A stretch of 22,232 bases of DNA, taken from assembly GCA_910586005.1 (NCBI GenBank), contig CAJUHG010000049.1, forward strand, positions 1-22,232, given 5' to 3'. This document shows, one piece after another, positions 1 through 7,185 of the stretch; the stretch's first letter is position 1, and each line of letters starts with the position of its first letter. Source of the DNA: an uncultured Lachnospiraceae bacterium (GTDB lineage: Bacteria; Bacillota; Clostridia; Lachnospirales; Lachnospiraceae). Under the pieces are notes generated by a model. It ran no database searches, was not told the origin of the DNA, and was given only the letters and a program-made list of their open reading frames with translations. Both the position numbers and the translations under genes were made by a program.

Positions 1-38
1 CCGTAGCCAAGTGCTCTATCCAGCTGAGCTACACACAC
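1..38 (-). tRNA. tRNA-Arg(ACG), 5' half, cut by window edge
   Basis: Read on the minus strand from 38 down to 1 this is the 5' half of a tRNA: a 7-nt acceptor strand (GTGTGTG), T8-A9, a D-arm with GCTC/GAGC pairing and the GG of the D-loop, then anticodon stem CTTGG and loop CTACGG, which puts ACG in the anticodon position. ACG reads arginine CGN codons after A34 is edited to inosine. The 3' half lies outside the window, so the T-arm and acceptor closure cannot be checked. Confidence 0.88.
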
Positions 39-70
39 ATAATCAAAAAAATTTGTACTGAACGCTTTAT

Positions 71-99
71 ATACTACTCTAATTTTGCATATTTGTCAA
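71..99 (-). promoter_or_regulatory. Sigma-A-type promoter for the tRNA
   Basis: On the minus strand a perfect -35 TTGACA (94-99) is followed after exactly 17 nt by TAGTAT (71-76, 4 of 6 to the -10 consensus). This is about 33 bp before the mature tRNA 5' end at 38, a sensible distance for a stable RNA promoter. Confidence 0.6.
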
Positions 100-201
100 T
101 AGATTTAGGAAAAAAATTTAGGAAATAGGGTGAAAAAAATATCATAGTATGATAAAATGATAAAAGATTAGTCCAAAGCGAAAGAAAATAGGAGAACTTT
201 C

Positions 202-684
202 ATGACAAAACAGGAATTTTTATATGAGTTACAAGTTGCTTTACAAGGGGAGATTAGTCAAGCAGCAATTAATGATAATATAAAGTATTATGATAACTAT
301 ATTATGGAAGAAACAAGAAAAGGAAAAAGTGAAGAAGAAGTAATTATAAGTCTTGGAAATCCAAGATTGATTGCTAAAACTTTGATTGATACAACAGAAC
401 AATTTGGAACTTTTAACAATGGACAATATGATACAGATAGTTTTGAACAGCAAAATTTAGGAAATGAAAAAGGATTTAATGCCAATTATTCAGAACAAGG
501 CGGTTGGGAGATTCGTTTTGGTAAATTGAAACTAAATACTTGGTATGGGAAACTGCTAATAATTATGATTGCAATTCTATTGATCGTGATAGTAGCCAAT
601 GTAGTAGCATTTTTATTGCCTATTTTAGTACCAATTATTTTGATTATATTATTATGCTCTTTGATTTTTGGAAGTAGGCAGTAA
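202..684 (+). CDS. HAAS/DUF1700 domain membrane protein
   Basis: A 160-residue protein. Residues 1-65 form the helical N-terminal domain typical of DUF1700/HAAS proteins: an opening MTKQEFLYELQVAL, a central YYDNYI segment, then a G-N-P turn (SLGNPRLIAK). A polar, Asn/Gln-rich linker follows, and residues about 117-157 are almost wholly hydrophobic, enough for one or two membrane spans close to the C-terminus. The start is supported by AGGAGAA just upstream of the ATG. Proteins of this family often sit beside a PadR-type regulator and are thought to be accessory signalling or envelope-stress membrane proteins; no PadR gene is visible here, so the gene stands alone between the divergent tRNA and a repeat-like spacer. 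The biochemical role is unknown. Confidence 0.75.
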   Translation: MTKQEFLYELQVALQGEISQAAINDNIKYYDNYIMEETRKGKSEEEVIISLGNPRLIAKTLIDTTEQFGTFNNGQYDTDSFEQQNLGNEKGFNANYSEQGGWEIRFGKLKLNTWYGKLLIIMIAILLIVIVANVVAFLLPILVPIILIILLCSLIFGSRQ

Positions 685-703
685 ATAGATACAGGAGGAT
701 TGT

Positions 704-774
704 GTCAACTACCCGTCACCGAAGGGGAATGAGCTTGTAATTGTCCAGTCGTAGTAACGGCTCACGCCTCCAAC
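704..774 (-). mobile_element. Possible IS200/IS605-type element end (remnant)
   Basis: Read on the minus strand this segment ends in GACGGGTAGTTGAC, the kind of GGGTAGTTGAC terminus often seen at the right end of IS200/IS605/IS1341 (TnpB) elements. Upstream of it are complementary blocks (GTGAGC at 759-764 facing GCTCA at 729-733 on that strand) and a C-run/G-run pair, as expected for a subterminal hairpin or a guide-type RNA. No transposase or TnpB reading frame is attached. The identification rests on remembered end sequences, not a search. The alternative is a resident structured RNA or an unrelated intergenic repeat. Confidence 0.3.
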
Positions 775-884
775 TTTTATACCATAGATGTTTACATTCA
801 CAATGGTTTTCTCTATGTATATGTAGATAGGATAGCATAGTATAGTATGGAAACGTTTTTTGGGCAAGAATTTATAAGGCTTCT

Positions 885-906
885 CCCATCGTCTAAAGAC
901 AGTGGG
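885..906 (+). other. Hairpin in the spacer before the CNBD-like gene
   Basis: CCCAT-C-GTCT and AGAC-A-GTGGG are complementary with one mismatch and one G-T pair, separated by only two bases (in practice a 4-nt loop). It lies 35 bases before the ATG at 941 and has no T-tract, so it is not a terminator. It may be the other end of the element suggested at 704-774, or a 5' UTR structure. Apart from this and the 704-774 segment I see nothing else in the 685-940 spacer beyond short ATAG-rich runs near 824-850. Confidence 0.35.
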
Positions 907-940
907 TTTGCGCCTATGAAAAATGAAAGGATTTTATTTT

Positions 941-3217
941 ATGAAAACGGTAACAGTGAACAAGGGAAAACATTTTTTGAAAAATGGAAGCAAAGTAAAG
1001 GGATTGTTTGTAATTTTAAAGGGAAGTGTCAGGGCGGTTGCAAAAAACAATGAGTTTAATATGGAAGCGGGAAGTATTATTGGCATGTTAGAAAGTCAAG
1101 AGGGAAATTATATTTGTGATTATATAGCAAATACAGATTGTGTATTTTATTCCTATCCATATAATTCTGTAGAAGATTACAAGAAAATATTTGAAGAAGA
1201 AGAAAAATACATTGCTGTATTTGCTATGGCAGCAATGCATCAGACTGCGAAATTATTGCGCAGATATTCATCTTTTTCTAAAATGGCACAAGAGTACTAT
1301 AAATTTTTTGTAAAAACTTATGAAAAATATAAGGAATTTTGTGAATATTATGATATACAGCCAAGGCCTACCAAACGAATGGAGACTATTAGTCCAATAA
1401 ATTTAGAAGAAAAAATTGAATCTTGGACCAGTGAATATTATGAGCGAATGTCCACTTTGTCTTTAAAGGTTATGGATCAACATCTAGCAAGGGATTATAC
1501 AATAGGAATTGGAGAAATTTCTAATGCAGTTTGTTGGATGAAAAAATCGATGCATCTTATTGAGTTATTAAAAGATTATTTGGATACAAATAAAAGTTTA
1601 CTATTAGCAGATAATTCTGAAAATCTGTTTCAGATGTATTTTGAATTGGCTAGAAAAGCAGTCTCTTCAGAAAGAGATTTAGAACCTATTTTGCAAGAGA
1701 CAAAAGAACTGATGGAGTTTGCAAAGAGAAGTAATTTATTTTCAAAAGAATGGATGGATTCCTATTTTAATGAATTTGAAAATTATGATTTTAGCCAAAC
1801 AGAAGCACAAAATGCAGATAGTTTAATGGAAGATATAGAGTGTGAACCATATGAAGAGGGGATTGATTATCTAAATCAGATATTAGAGTATTCTGGATAT
1901 GCAAAAGAAAAGACAGAAAATTTTAAAAAATTACTGGAGGAGTACAAAAATTTACCAGATATCCTTGCTACTACAGATGATGTAAGAAAGTTGCGTAGAA
2001 AACTTACAGAACATTTTTATCATATTTATGAAATGGTGTTTTTCCGTTCTTTGGACGGCGGGCGGATGCCAATGGCAGTTCGAATGTTTTTAACGTTTGG
2101 ATTTATGGATGAAGAGCTTGCTGGAAAGGAAAATACACGTAACTTATATGAAATAACACAAAAAATTAAAAGGTGTAAGGCAAACAATGTATTTACATTA
2201 TATGATTGGCTTTTAAGTATTTATAGAGGTGAAAATGAACCATCTAGAAATGAATTTGATATGGATTATACAGCCTATCTAAATGATCAAAAGAAGGCAG
2301 GAAAAGTTACTGCTTCACAGTTACCTCTTTTGGCAAAAGATCATTGGAAAAAGGTAGAATTTGAGCTTAAGAATATGTTTGTATCTACAAATCGAGCTAC
2401 TTATGGTAAAATTTCTACTTTCTGTCCTATTTTGTATCAAGATGATATTATTAGTTCAGCGGAAAATATGTTGGTTACTGCTGAGAAAGCAAATGCAGCT
2501 TTAGATGAGATACGCAAGATTGATTTTTCACTGTTTTTCCGAGAAGTGGGATTTTCCGACCCAGCACATGATATCAATATGGAAATGATACAAAAAGAAG
2601 TAATTCCCAATATTATTTTAATGCCTAATGCGGGAACCAAGGCAATGATGTGGCAAGAAACAGCAGGAATAAAGAAAGATACAAGAGCAAGATTTATTTT
2701 TCCAATATTATCTGTTTCAGAAGTGTCAGATTTAATGGTAGAATTATGTGGAAGATTTCGGTGGGAAATGTGCCGCAAGATTCAGGGCGTGCGCTGGAAT
2801 GATATTACAGAGGCTTCATTAACATCAGAATATAATGATTATATTCAATATTATAGAAAAAATCATGATTTATCTGCAGATGCAAAAGAAAAGATTAAAA
2901 ATGCGCTTTATAAGTCAAAAAATAATTTCCGCGAGGTATTTGTAAAAGATTATCAGAGTTGGATTAGATATGAATCAAAAGGAAGTTTCCGATTGAATAA
3001 GGTGGCAAGAGATATTATTTTTCGATATTGTCCTTTTAACAAAAACATTCGTAAGGAATTGATGGTAAATCCCATGTATCGGGAAATGTTTGAAAAATAT
3101 GAAATTTTAAGGGAGAGAAAAGCGCGTCACATGTTATTATGGTATGACCGTTATCAAAAAAAGGGCGGACAGATTACAGAAGAATTACAGGTGAATAAAG
3201 ATTTCTATCATATGTAA
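941..3217 (+). CDS. Large protein with degenerate cyclic-nucleotide-binding domain, unknown function
   Basis: A 758-residue protein. Residues about 5-105 have the layout of a cyclic-nucleotide-binding (CNBD/cupin-like) fold: a GKHFLKNGSKVKGLFVILKG strand pair, then MEAGSIIGMLES where a phosphate-binding cassette would be. The usual G-E...R of a cAMP/cGMP pocket is missing, so ligand binding in the classical way is doubtful. The remaining 640 or so residues are charged, mostly helical and rich in Tyr, Phe and Met, with no signal peptide, no membrane span and no C-terminal Crp-type helix-turn-helix that I can see. I prefer the ATG at 941 because AAAGGA sits 9 nt ahead of it; an in-frame ATG at 923 has no Shine-Dalgarno. 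The gene is followed by its own terminator, so it is probably monocistronic. I cannot give a function. Confidence 0.7.
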   Translation: MKTVTVNKGKHFLKNGSKVKGLFVILKGSVRAVAKNNEFNMEAGSIIGMLESQEGNYICDYIANTDCVFYSYPYNSVEDYKKIFEEEEKYIAVFAMAAMHQTAKLLRRYSSFSKMAQEYYKFFVKTYEKYKEFCEYYDIQPRPTKRMETISPINLEEKIESWTSEYYERMSTLSLKVMDQHLARDYTIGIGEISNAVCWMKKSMHLIELLKDYLDTNKSLLLADNSENLFQMYFELARKAVSSERDLEPILQETKELMEFAKRSNLFSKEWMDSYFNEFENYDFSQTEAQNADSLMEDIECEPYEEGIDYLNQILEYSGYAKEKTENFKKLLEEYKNLPDILATTDDVRKLRRKLTEHFYHIYEMVFFRSLDGGRMPMAVRMFLTFGFMDEELAGKENTRNLYEITQKIKRCKANNVFTLYDWLLSIYRGENEPSRNEFDMDYTAYLNDQKKAGKVTASQLPLLAKDHWKKVEFELKNMFVSTNRATYGKISTFCPILYQDDIISSAENMLVTAEKANAALDEIRKIDFSLFFREVGFSDPAHDINMEMIQKEVIPNIILMPNAGTKAMMWQETAGIKKDTRARFIFPILSVSEVSDLMVELCGRFRWEMCRKIQGVRWNDITEASLTSEYNDYIQYYRKNHDLSADAKEKIKNALYKSKNNFREVFVKDYQSWIRYESKGSFRLNKVARDIIFRYCPFNKNIRKELMVNPMYREMFEKYEILRERKARHMLLWYDRYQKKGGQITEELQVNKDFYHM

Positions 3218-3288
3218 ATTATTTTGTTTTGCCTATTTTTCAGTAAATTTTAAAAAGTATTTATAAAATACTGATATATATATGTAAT

Positions 3289-3324
3289 ACTACCTATTGT
3301 TTTTGAACAATGGGTAGTTTTTTA
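3289..3324 (+). terminator. Rho-independent terminator
   Basis: ACTACCTATTGT (3289-3300) pairs with ACAATGGGTAGT (3307-3318) over 12 bp with a single T-G pair and a 6-nt loop, followed directly by a T-run (3317-3324 region). It ends the transcript of the CNBD-like gene. Confidence 0.88.
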
Positions 3325-3344
3325 TTTATGATAATAGAAAATGC

Positions 3345-3380
3345 GGGAAGCGCTCAAGGTCTTGACCTAGTGGACTTGCC
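3345..3380 (+). repeat. Structured palindromic intergenic element
   Basis: An outer stem GGGAAG (3345-3350) / CTTGCC (3375-3380), with one G-G mismatch, encloses an inner AGGTC-TT-GACCT hairpin (3357-3368). It is followed by TTTGTTC at 3384-3390, a motif that also follows the palindromes at 15291-15306 and, on the minus strand, 22186-22203. It lies between the terminator of the previous gene and the acetyltransferase gene and looks like a REP-type element or 5' leader structure. Confidence 0.35.
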
Positions 3381-3488
3381 TAATTTGTTCTTCTATCAAA
3401 AAGAAGAAATTTGAAATTTTTCTTTTTTTCTTTTTCAGAATATGATATAGTAACAATTACAATTTATGACAATAGAAATGGGGGTTGT

Positions 3489-4403
3489 ATGGCATTACGA
3501 GGATTGATTTTATCATTACAGGAATTGAACATTGCACAGCCAGATGATTTAGAACGGTTTGTAATGGAAGATGGATTAACAGAGCTTTTGGATCGTTTAA
3601 ATTACTATGGTGTGCAAATTATTAATCTGGATATATTTTTAGTAGATAATCAAGAAAAGTTACAAATGGTATTGAAACTTTATCAAATAAAACCAGAGGA
3701 ATGTTTGTTGCTTGGAGCTACTGACCAGACTTTTTCTATTATTGAAAACATGAATATTGCTTCTTTGGCATATATAAATCCTATTTTACCAAAGCAAATA
3801 TTGAAAGTGCCAAAATTTGTGGTAGAAGGATTTGAGGAAGTAGATTTTTATTTTTTAGAGCGGATATATCAGCGTAAACATGGAATTCCTTGGACTGTAA
3901 TTGAGACAGAACGATGTTTTTTAAGAGAGATGATGGTGGAGGACTTAGAAGATTTATATGAATTATATCATGGAAAAGATATTACAAAGTATATAGAAGA
4001 ATTGTATGAGGATAGAGAAAAAGAGGAAGAATATACCAGAGCATATATTAGAAATATGTATCAATTTTATGGATATGGTATGTGGATTGCAGTAGAGAAA
4101 TATTCTGGAACTATTATAGGAAGAGCAGGATTAAACCATAGGGAATTATGTGGAAAACCATCTTTAGAGATGGGATATGTAATAGGAGAAAATTATCAGA
4201 ATCAAGGATATGCTACAGAATTATGCAAAGGAATGATACAATTTGTTCAAGAAAAAACAGAATTTGAAGAGATTCATTGTCTCATAGAAAAAGAGAATAA
4301 AATTTCTATTCATTTGGTAAAAAAATTAGGTTTTTTATGGAAAGAGGAGGTGAAAATACAAGGAAAGAGAATGCAGAGATATATGAAAAGATTGCAATTT
4401 TAG
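3489..4403 (+). CDS. GNAT acetyltransferase with HAD-like N-terminal region
   Basis: A 304-residue protein from the ATG at 3489, preceded by GGGGG four bases upstream. The frame stays open upstream to a TTG at 3411, but that start lacks a ribosome site. Residues about 140-304 form a RimJ/RimL-type N-acetyltransferase: TERCFLREMMVEDLEDLYEL opening, a GYVIGENYQNQGYATE segment containing the acetyl-CoA pyrophosphate-binding motif Q-x-x-G-x-A (237-242), and a C-terminal IHLVKKLGF helix-strand common in this family. Residues about 1-130 resemble the end of a HAD-type hydrolase (an IKPEECLLLGATDQTFSIIE stretch like the fourth HAD motif region) but lack the DxD nucleophile motif, so no phosphatase activity is expected. 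Substrate is unknown. Confidence 0.72.
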   Translation: MALRGLILSLQELNIAQPDDLERFVMEDGLTELLDRLNYYGVQIINLDIFLVDNQEKLQMVLKLYQIKPEECLLLGATDQTFSIIENMNIASLAYINPILPKQILKVPKFVVEGFEEVDFYFLERIYQRKHGIPWTVIETERCFLREMMVEDLEDLYELYHGKDITKYIEELYEDREKEEEYTRAYIRNMYQFYGYGMWIAVEKYSGTIIGRAGLNHRELCGKPSLEMGYVIGENYQNQGYATELCKGMIQFVQEKTEFEEIHCLIEKENKISIHLVKKLGFLWKEEVKIQGKRMQRYMKRLQF

Positions 4404-4420
4404 ACAAAATTACTTATAAT
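4392..4420 (+). promoter_or_regulatory. Promoter for rel and its leader
   Basis: TTGCAA (4392-4397) and a perfect TATAAT (4415-4420) are separated by 17 nt. The promoter overlaps the last codons of the acetyltransferase gene and would start transcription near 4427, giving the rel message a leader of about 150 nt that includes the folded region 4443-4569. Confidence 0.6.
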
Positions 4421-4442
4421 GTAACAATAATTGACAAACCAA

Positions 4443-4569
4443 AAAGCTGCGATAGTGGCTAGAAGGTTGTGAGTAAGTAGCGAAGCGGATATCGTACCCT
4501 ATGGGTATTAGCGAATACCAGCTTTGACTTCAGGAAACATTTATAGACAACTAGAATGAAAGCCTGTAG
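4443..4569 (+). ncRNA. Candidate structured leader RNA of rel
   Basis: Several helices can be drawn. P1 is AAAGCT(G) 4443-4449 with (C)AGCTTT 4519-4525. P2 is CGATA 4450-4454 with TATCG 4490-4494. P3 is GGTATT 4504-4509 with AATACC 4514-4519. A competing hairpin TACCC 4495-4499 with GGGTA 4503-4507 cannot coexist with P3. P4 is CTTCAGG 4528-4534 with CCTGTAG 4563-4569 (one mismatch) and covers the first bases of the AGGA Shine-Dalgarno (4568-4571). The region has higher GC than its flanks. It could be a cis-regulatory leader, or a remnant of a TnpB-type element with a guide-RNA-like end; I cannot match it to a named Rfam family by eye. Confidence 0.45.
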
Positions 4570-4578
4570 GATGGGGAA

Positions 4579-6918
4579 ATGTGTATGGAAAATAAAAAAA
4601 AGATGCAATTGAATGAACAAGAAACAGCTGCCATGCAGACAAATGATCTAATTAAACCAAGCAAGGAGTTTGTAAGTCCAGAAAGTTTATATGCAGAATT
4701 AATTGAAAGTGTAAGGAAATATCATCCTTCTACAGATATTTCTTTGATTGAAAAAGCATATAAGGTTGCAGATACAGCCCACAAAGGGCAGGTACGTAAG
4801 TCAGGAGAGGCATATATTATCCACCCCCTTTGTGTAGCAATAATTCTTGCAGAATTAGAATTAGATAAAGAGACGATTGTTGCAGGAATTCTCCATGATG
4901 TGGTTGAAGATACAGTAATGACAGATGAAGAAATTGCAAAAGAGTTTAGCGATGAAGTAGCACTTTTGGTAGATGGAGTTACAAAGTTAGGACAGTTATC
5001 TTATAAGGCAGATAAAGTAGAGGTACAAGCAGAAAATTTGCGCAAGATGTTCCTTGCTATGGCAAAGGATATTCGTGTGATTTTGATTAAGCTTGCGGAT
5101 CGTCTTCATAATATGCGTACTTTGAAATATATGAGGCCAGAAAAGCAAAAAGAAATAGCAAGAGAAACAATGGATATTTATGCTCCTCTTGCTCAGCGTC
5201 TTGGGATTTCTAAAGTTAAGATTGAATTGGATGATTTATCACTAAAATATTTAGAGACAGATGCTTATTATGATTTGGTGGAAAAAGTGGCAATTCGCAA
5301 GACTGTGCGAGATCAATATATTTTTCAATTGGTAGAAGAGGTAAAGGAACATTTGAAAAGTGCTGGGATAGAAGCAGCGGTTGATGGACGCGCAAAGCAT
5401 TTTTTTAGTATTTATAAGAAAATGGTGAATCAGAATAAAACGTTAGAACAAATTTATGATTTATTTGCAATTCGTGTGCTTGTAAATTCTGTTGAGAATT
5501 GTTATGCAGTTCTTGGAGAAATTCATAAAATGTATAAACCTATTCCAGGGCGTTTTAAGGATTATATTGCTATGCCAAAACCTAATATGTATCAATCTTT
5601 GCACACTACTTTAATAGGACCTACTGGTCAACCTTTTGAGATACAGATTCGTACTTTTGAGATGCATCGTACGGCAGAGTTTGGTATTGCAGCACATTGG
5701 AAATACAAAGAGGCTTCTTATGGCAATAAAGTTGTGGCAAAGGATCAAGAAGAAGAAAAATTAAGTTGGCTGAGACAGATTTTAGAATGGCAAAAGGATA
5801 TGTCTGACAATCGAGAGTTTATGAGGCTTTTAAAGAGTGATTTAGACTTATTTTCTGACACGGTTTTTTGTTTTACTCCCTCAGGTGAAGTGAAAAATCT
5901 TCCTGCTGGTTCTACACCGATAGACTTTGCCTATTGCATTCATACTGCTGTAGGAAATCGAATGATTGGTGCTAAGGTAAATGGAAAAATAGTAAATATA
6001 GATTATGTACTTCAAAATGGAGATCGTGTTGAAATAGTAACTTCTCAAAATTCTCATGGGCCTAGTCGTGACTGGCTCAATATTGTTAAGAGTACTCAAG
6101 CAAAAAATAAGATAAGTCAATGGTTTAGAAGTGAATTTAAGGAAGAAAATATTTCAAGAGGGAAAGAATTACTAATTCAATATTGTAAAGGAAAGAGAAT
6201 CGATTGGGCAGAGTTAAATCAACTTTCATATCAGACTCGTATTATGCATAAATATGGGTTCAGAGATTGGGAATCTGTTTTGGCAGCGATTGGACATGGT
6301 GGGTTAAAAGAAGGTCAAATTGTAAATAAAATGCAAGAATATTGCAAAAAAGAACATAAATTGGCCTTAACAGATGAAGAAATTCTGAAAAGTATTGCGA
6401 ATGGAGAAGCGAAAACAGGTATATTACAAGAAAATAAAGGAAAAGGAAAAAAAGTACGTTCTAATAATGGTGTATTTATAAAAGGAATTGATAATATAGC
6501 AGTAAGGTTTTCTCGTTGTTGTGCTCCAGTACCAGGAGATGAGATTGTGGGATTTGTTACAAGGGGAAGAGGCATCTCTATACATCGTACCGATTGTATC
6601 AATATAATTAACTTATCAGAAATAGAACGAGTGCGTTTATTAGAGGCAGAATGGTTAGAACAAGAAGGCGAAAATGGGCGTTATATGGCAGAAATTAAAA
6701 TTTATGCAAATGACCGTACAGGACTTATAGCAGATATCACAAAGATTTTTAATGAATGTCAACTTTATATTGATTCCATTAAATCTAATCCCAGTAAACA
6801 AGGAATTGCAACCATTGTTCTTTCTTTTATAACTAAGAGCAAAGAGGAACTAAATCATATGGTAGATAAGATTCGACAAGTAGAAAATGTAATAGATATA
6901 GAGAGGACTAGAGGCTGA
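4579..6918 (+). CDS. relA: Bifunctional (p)ppGpp synthetase/hydrolase (Rel)
   Basis: A 779-residue long RSH protein that makes and degrades the alarmone (p)ppGpp from ATP and GDP/GTP. The N-terminal HD hydrolase domain is intact: AHKGQVRKSGEAYIIHP, the ILHDVVEDT motif with His106-Asp107 and Glu-Asp following, and LIKLADRLHNMRTL. The synthetase domain has RFKDYIAMPKPNMYQSLHTT from Arg325 and EIQIRT. A TGS domain starts near 427 (DTVFCFTPSGEVKNLPAGST, ending in NGDRVEIVTS), then a helical/zinc-finger region with SRCCAPVPGD, then a C-terminal ACT domain (about 703-779, ANDRTGLIADI). With both catalytic halves intact it is the single Rel type of Firmicutes. The ATG at 4579 has AGGA 7 nt upstream; an ATG at 4585 is also possible, with GGGG 8 nt upstream. 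A structured leader precedes it. Confidence 0.97.
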   Translation: MCMENKKKMQLNEQETAAMQTNDLIKPSKEFVSPESLYAELIESVRKYHPSTDISLIEKAYKVADTAHKGQVRKSGEAYIIHPLCVAIILAELELDKETIVAGILHDVVEDTVMTDEEIAKEFSDEVALLVDGVTKLGQLSYKADKVEVQAENLRKMFLAMAKDIRVILIKLADRLHNMRTLKYMRPEKQKEIARETMDIYAPLAQRLGISKVKIELDDLSLKYLETDAYYDLVEKVAIRKTVRDQYIFQLVEEVKEHLKSAGIEAAVDGRAKHFFSIYKKMVNQNKTLEQIYDLFAIRVLVNSVENCYAVLGEIHKMYKPIPGRFKDYIAMPKPNMYQSLHTTLIGPTGQPFEIQIRTFEMHRTAEFGIAAHWKYKEASYGNKVVAKDQEEEKLSWLRQILEWQKDMSDNREFMRLLKSDLDLFSDTVFCFTPSGEVKNLPAGSTPIDFAYCIHTAVGNRMIGAKVNGKIVNIDYVLQNGDRVEIVTSQNSHGPSRDWLNIVKSTQAKNKISQWFRSEFKEENISRGKELLIQYCKGKRIDWAELNQLSYQTRIMHKYGFRDWESVLAAIGHGGLKEGQIVNKMQEYCKKEHKLALTDEEILKSIANGEAKTGILQENKGKGKKVRSNNGVFIKGIDNIAVRFSRCCAPVPGDEIVGFVTRGRGISIHRTDCINIINLSEIERVRLLEAEWLEQEGENGRYMAEIKIYANDRTGLIADITKIFNECQLYIDSIKSNPSKQGIATIVLSFITKSKEELNHMVDKIRQVENVIDIERTRG

Positions 6919-6950
6919 AGAAAATTATTATGGTAAGAGAAATGGGGTTG

Positions 6951-7035
6951 TCCCATTAAGAATAAAAAATATAAGAGAAAGATTTAGAGATAGTAATTCT
7001 TGTCTTATATTAAATTTTCTTAATGGGATAGTTTT
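6951..7035 (+). terminator. Long-stem terminator after rel
   Basis: TCCCATTAAGAA (6951-6962) and TTCTTAATGGGA (7017-7028) are perfect 12-nt inverted repeats. An inner 9-bp stem (ATATAAGA-type arms around 6968-6976 and 7003-7011) closes most of the 54-nt loop. TAGTTTTTATAA follows the right arm, so it can terminate rel transcription. The rest of the spacer to 7185 is very AT-rich with weak palindromes (7086-7101; 7110-7116 with 7133-7139), the second of which may help end the opposite-strand gene. No gene is seen there. Confidence 0.7.
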
Positions 7036-7185
7036 TATAACATTTAATATTAATATTTAAAAATATAGATTATAGTCTTAATGTTTAGAAAAAATTTTCT
7101 ATCTTTGAAAAGTATTCTCAAAAAAACATGGCAATACTTAAAATATACTATGTTCAAAAGAAACACAACAATAAACTAAAATGTA

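Noticed and set aside
847..1053. A 68-residue reading frame overlapping the start of the CNBD-like gene
   Set aside because: It overlaps the much better supported gene in another frame, has no good ribosome site and resembles no family.
7086..7139. Terminator for the chemoreceptor gene
   Set aside because: Small AT-only palindromes are present but none has a GC-containing stem plus a T-tract in the minus direction.
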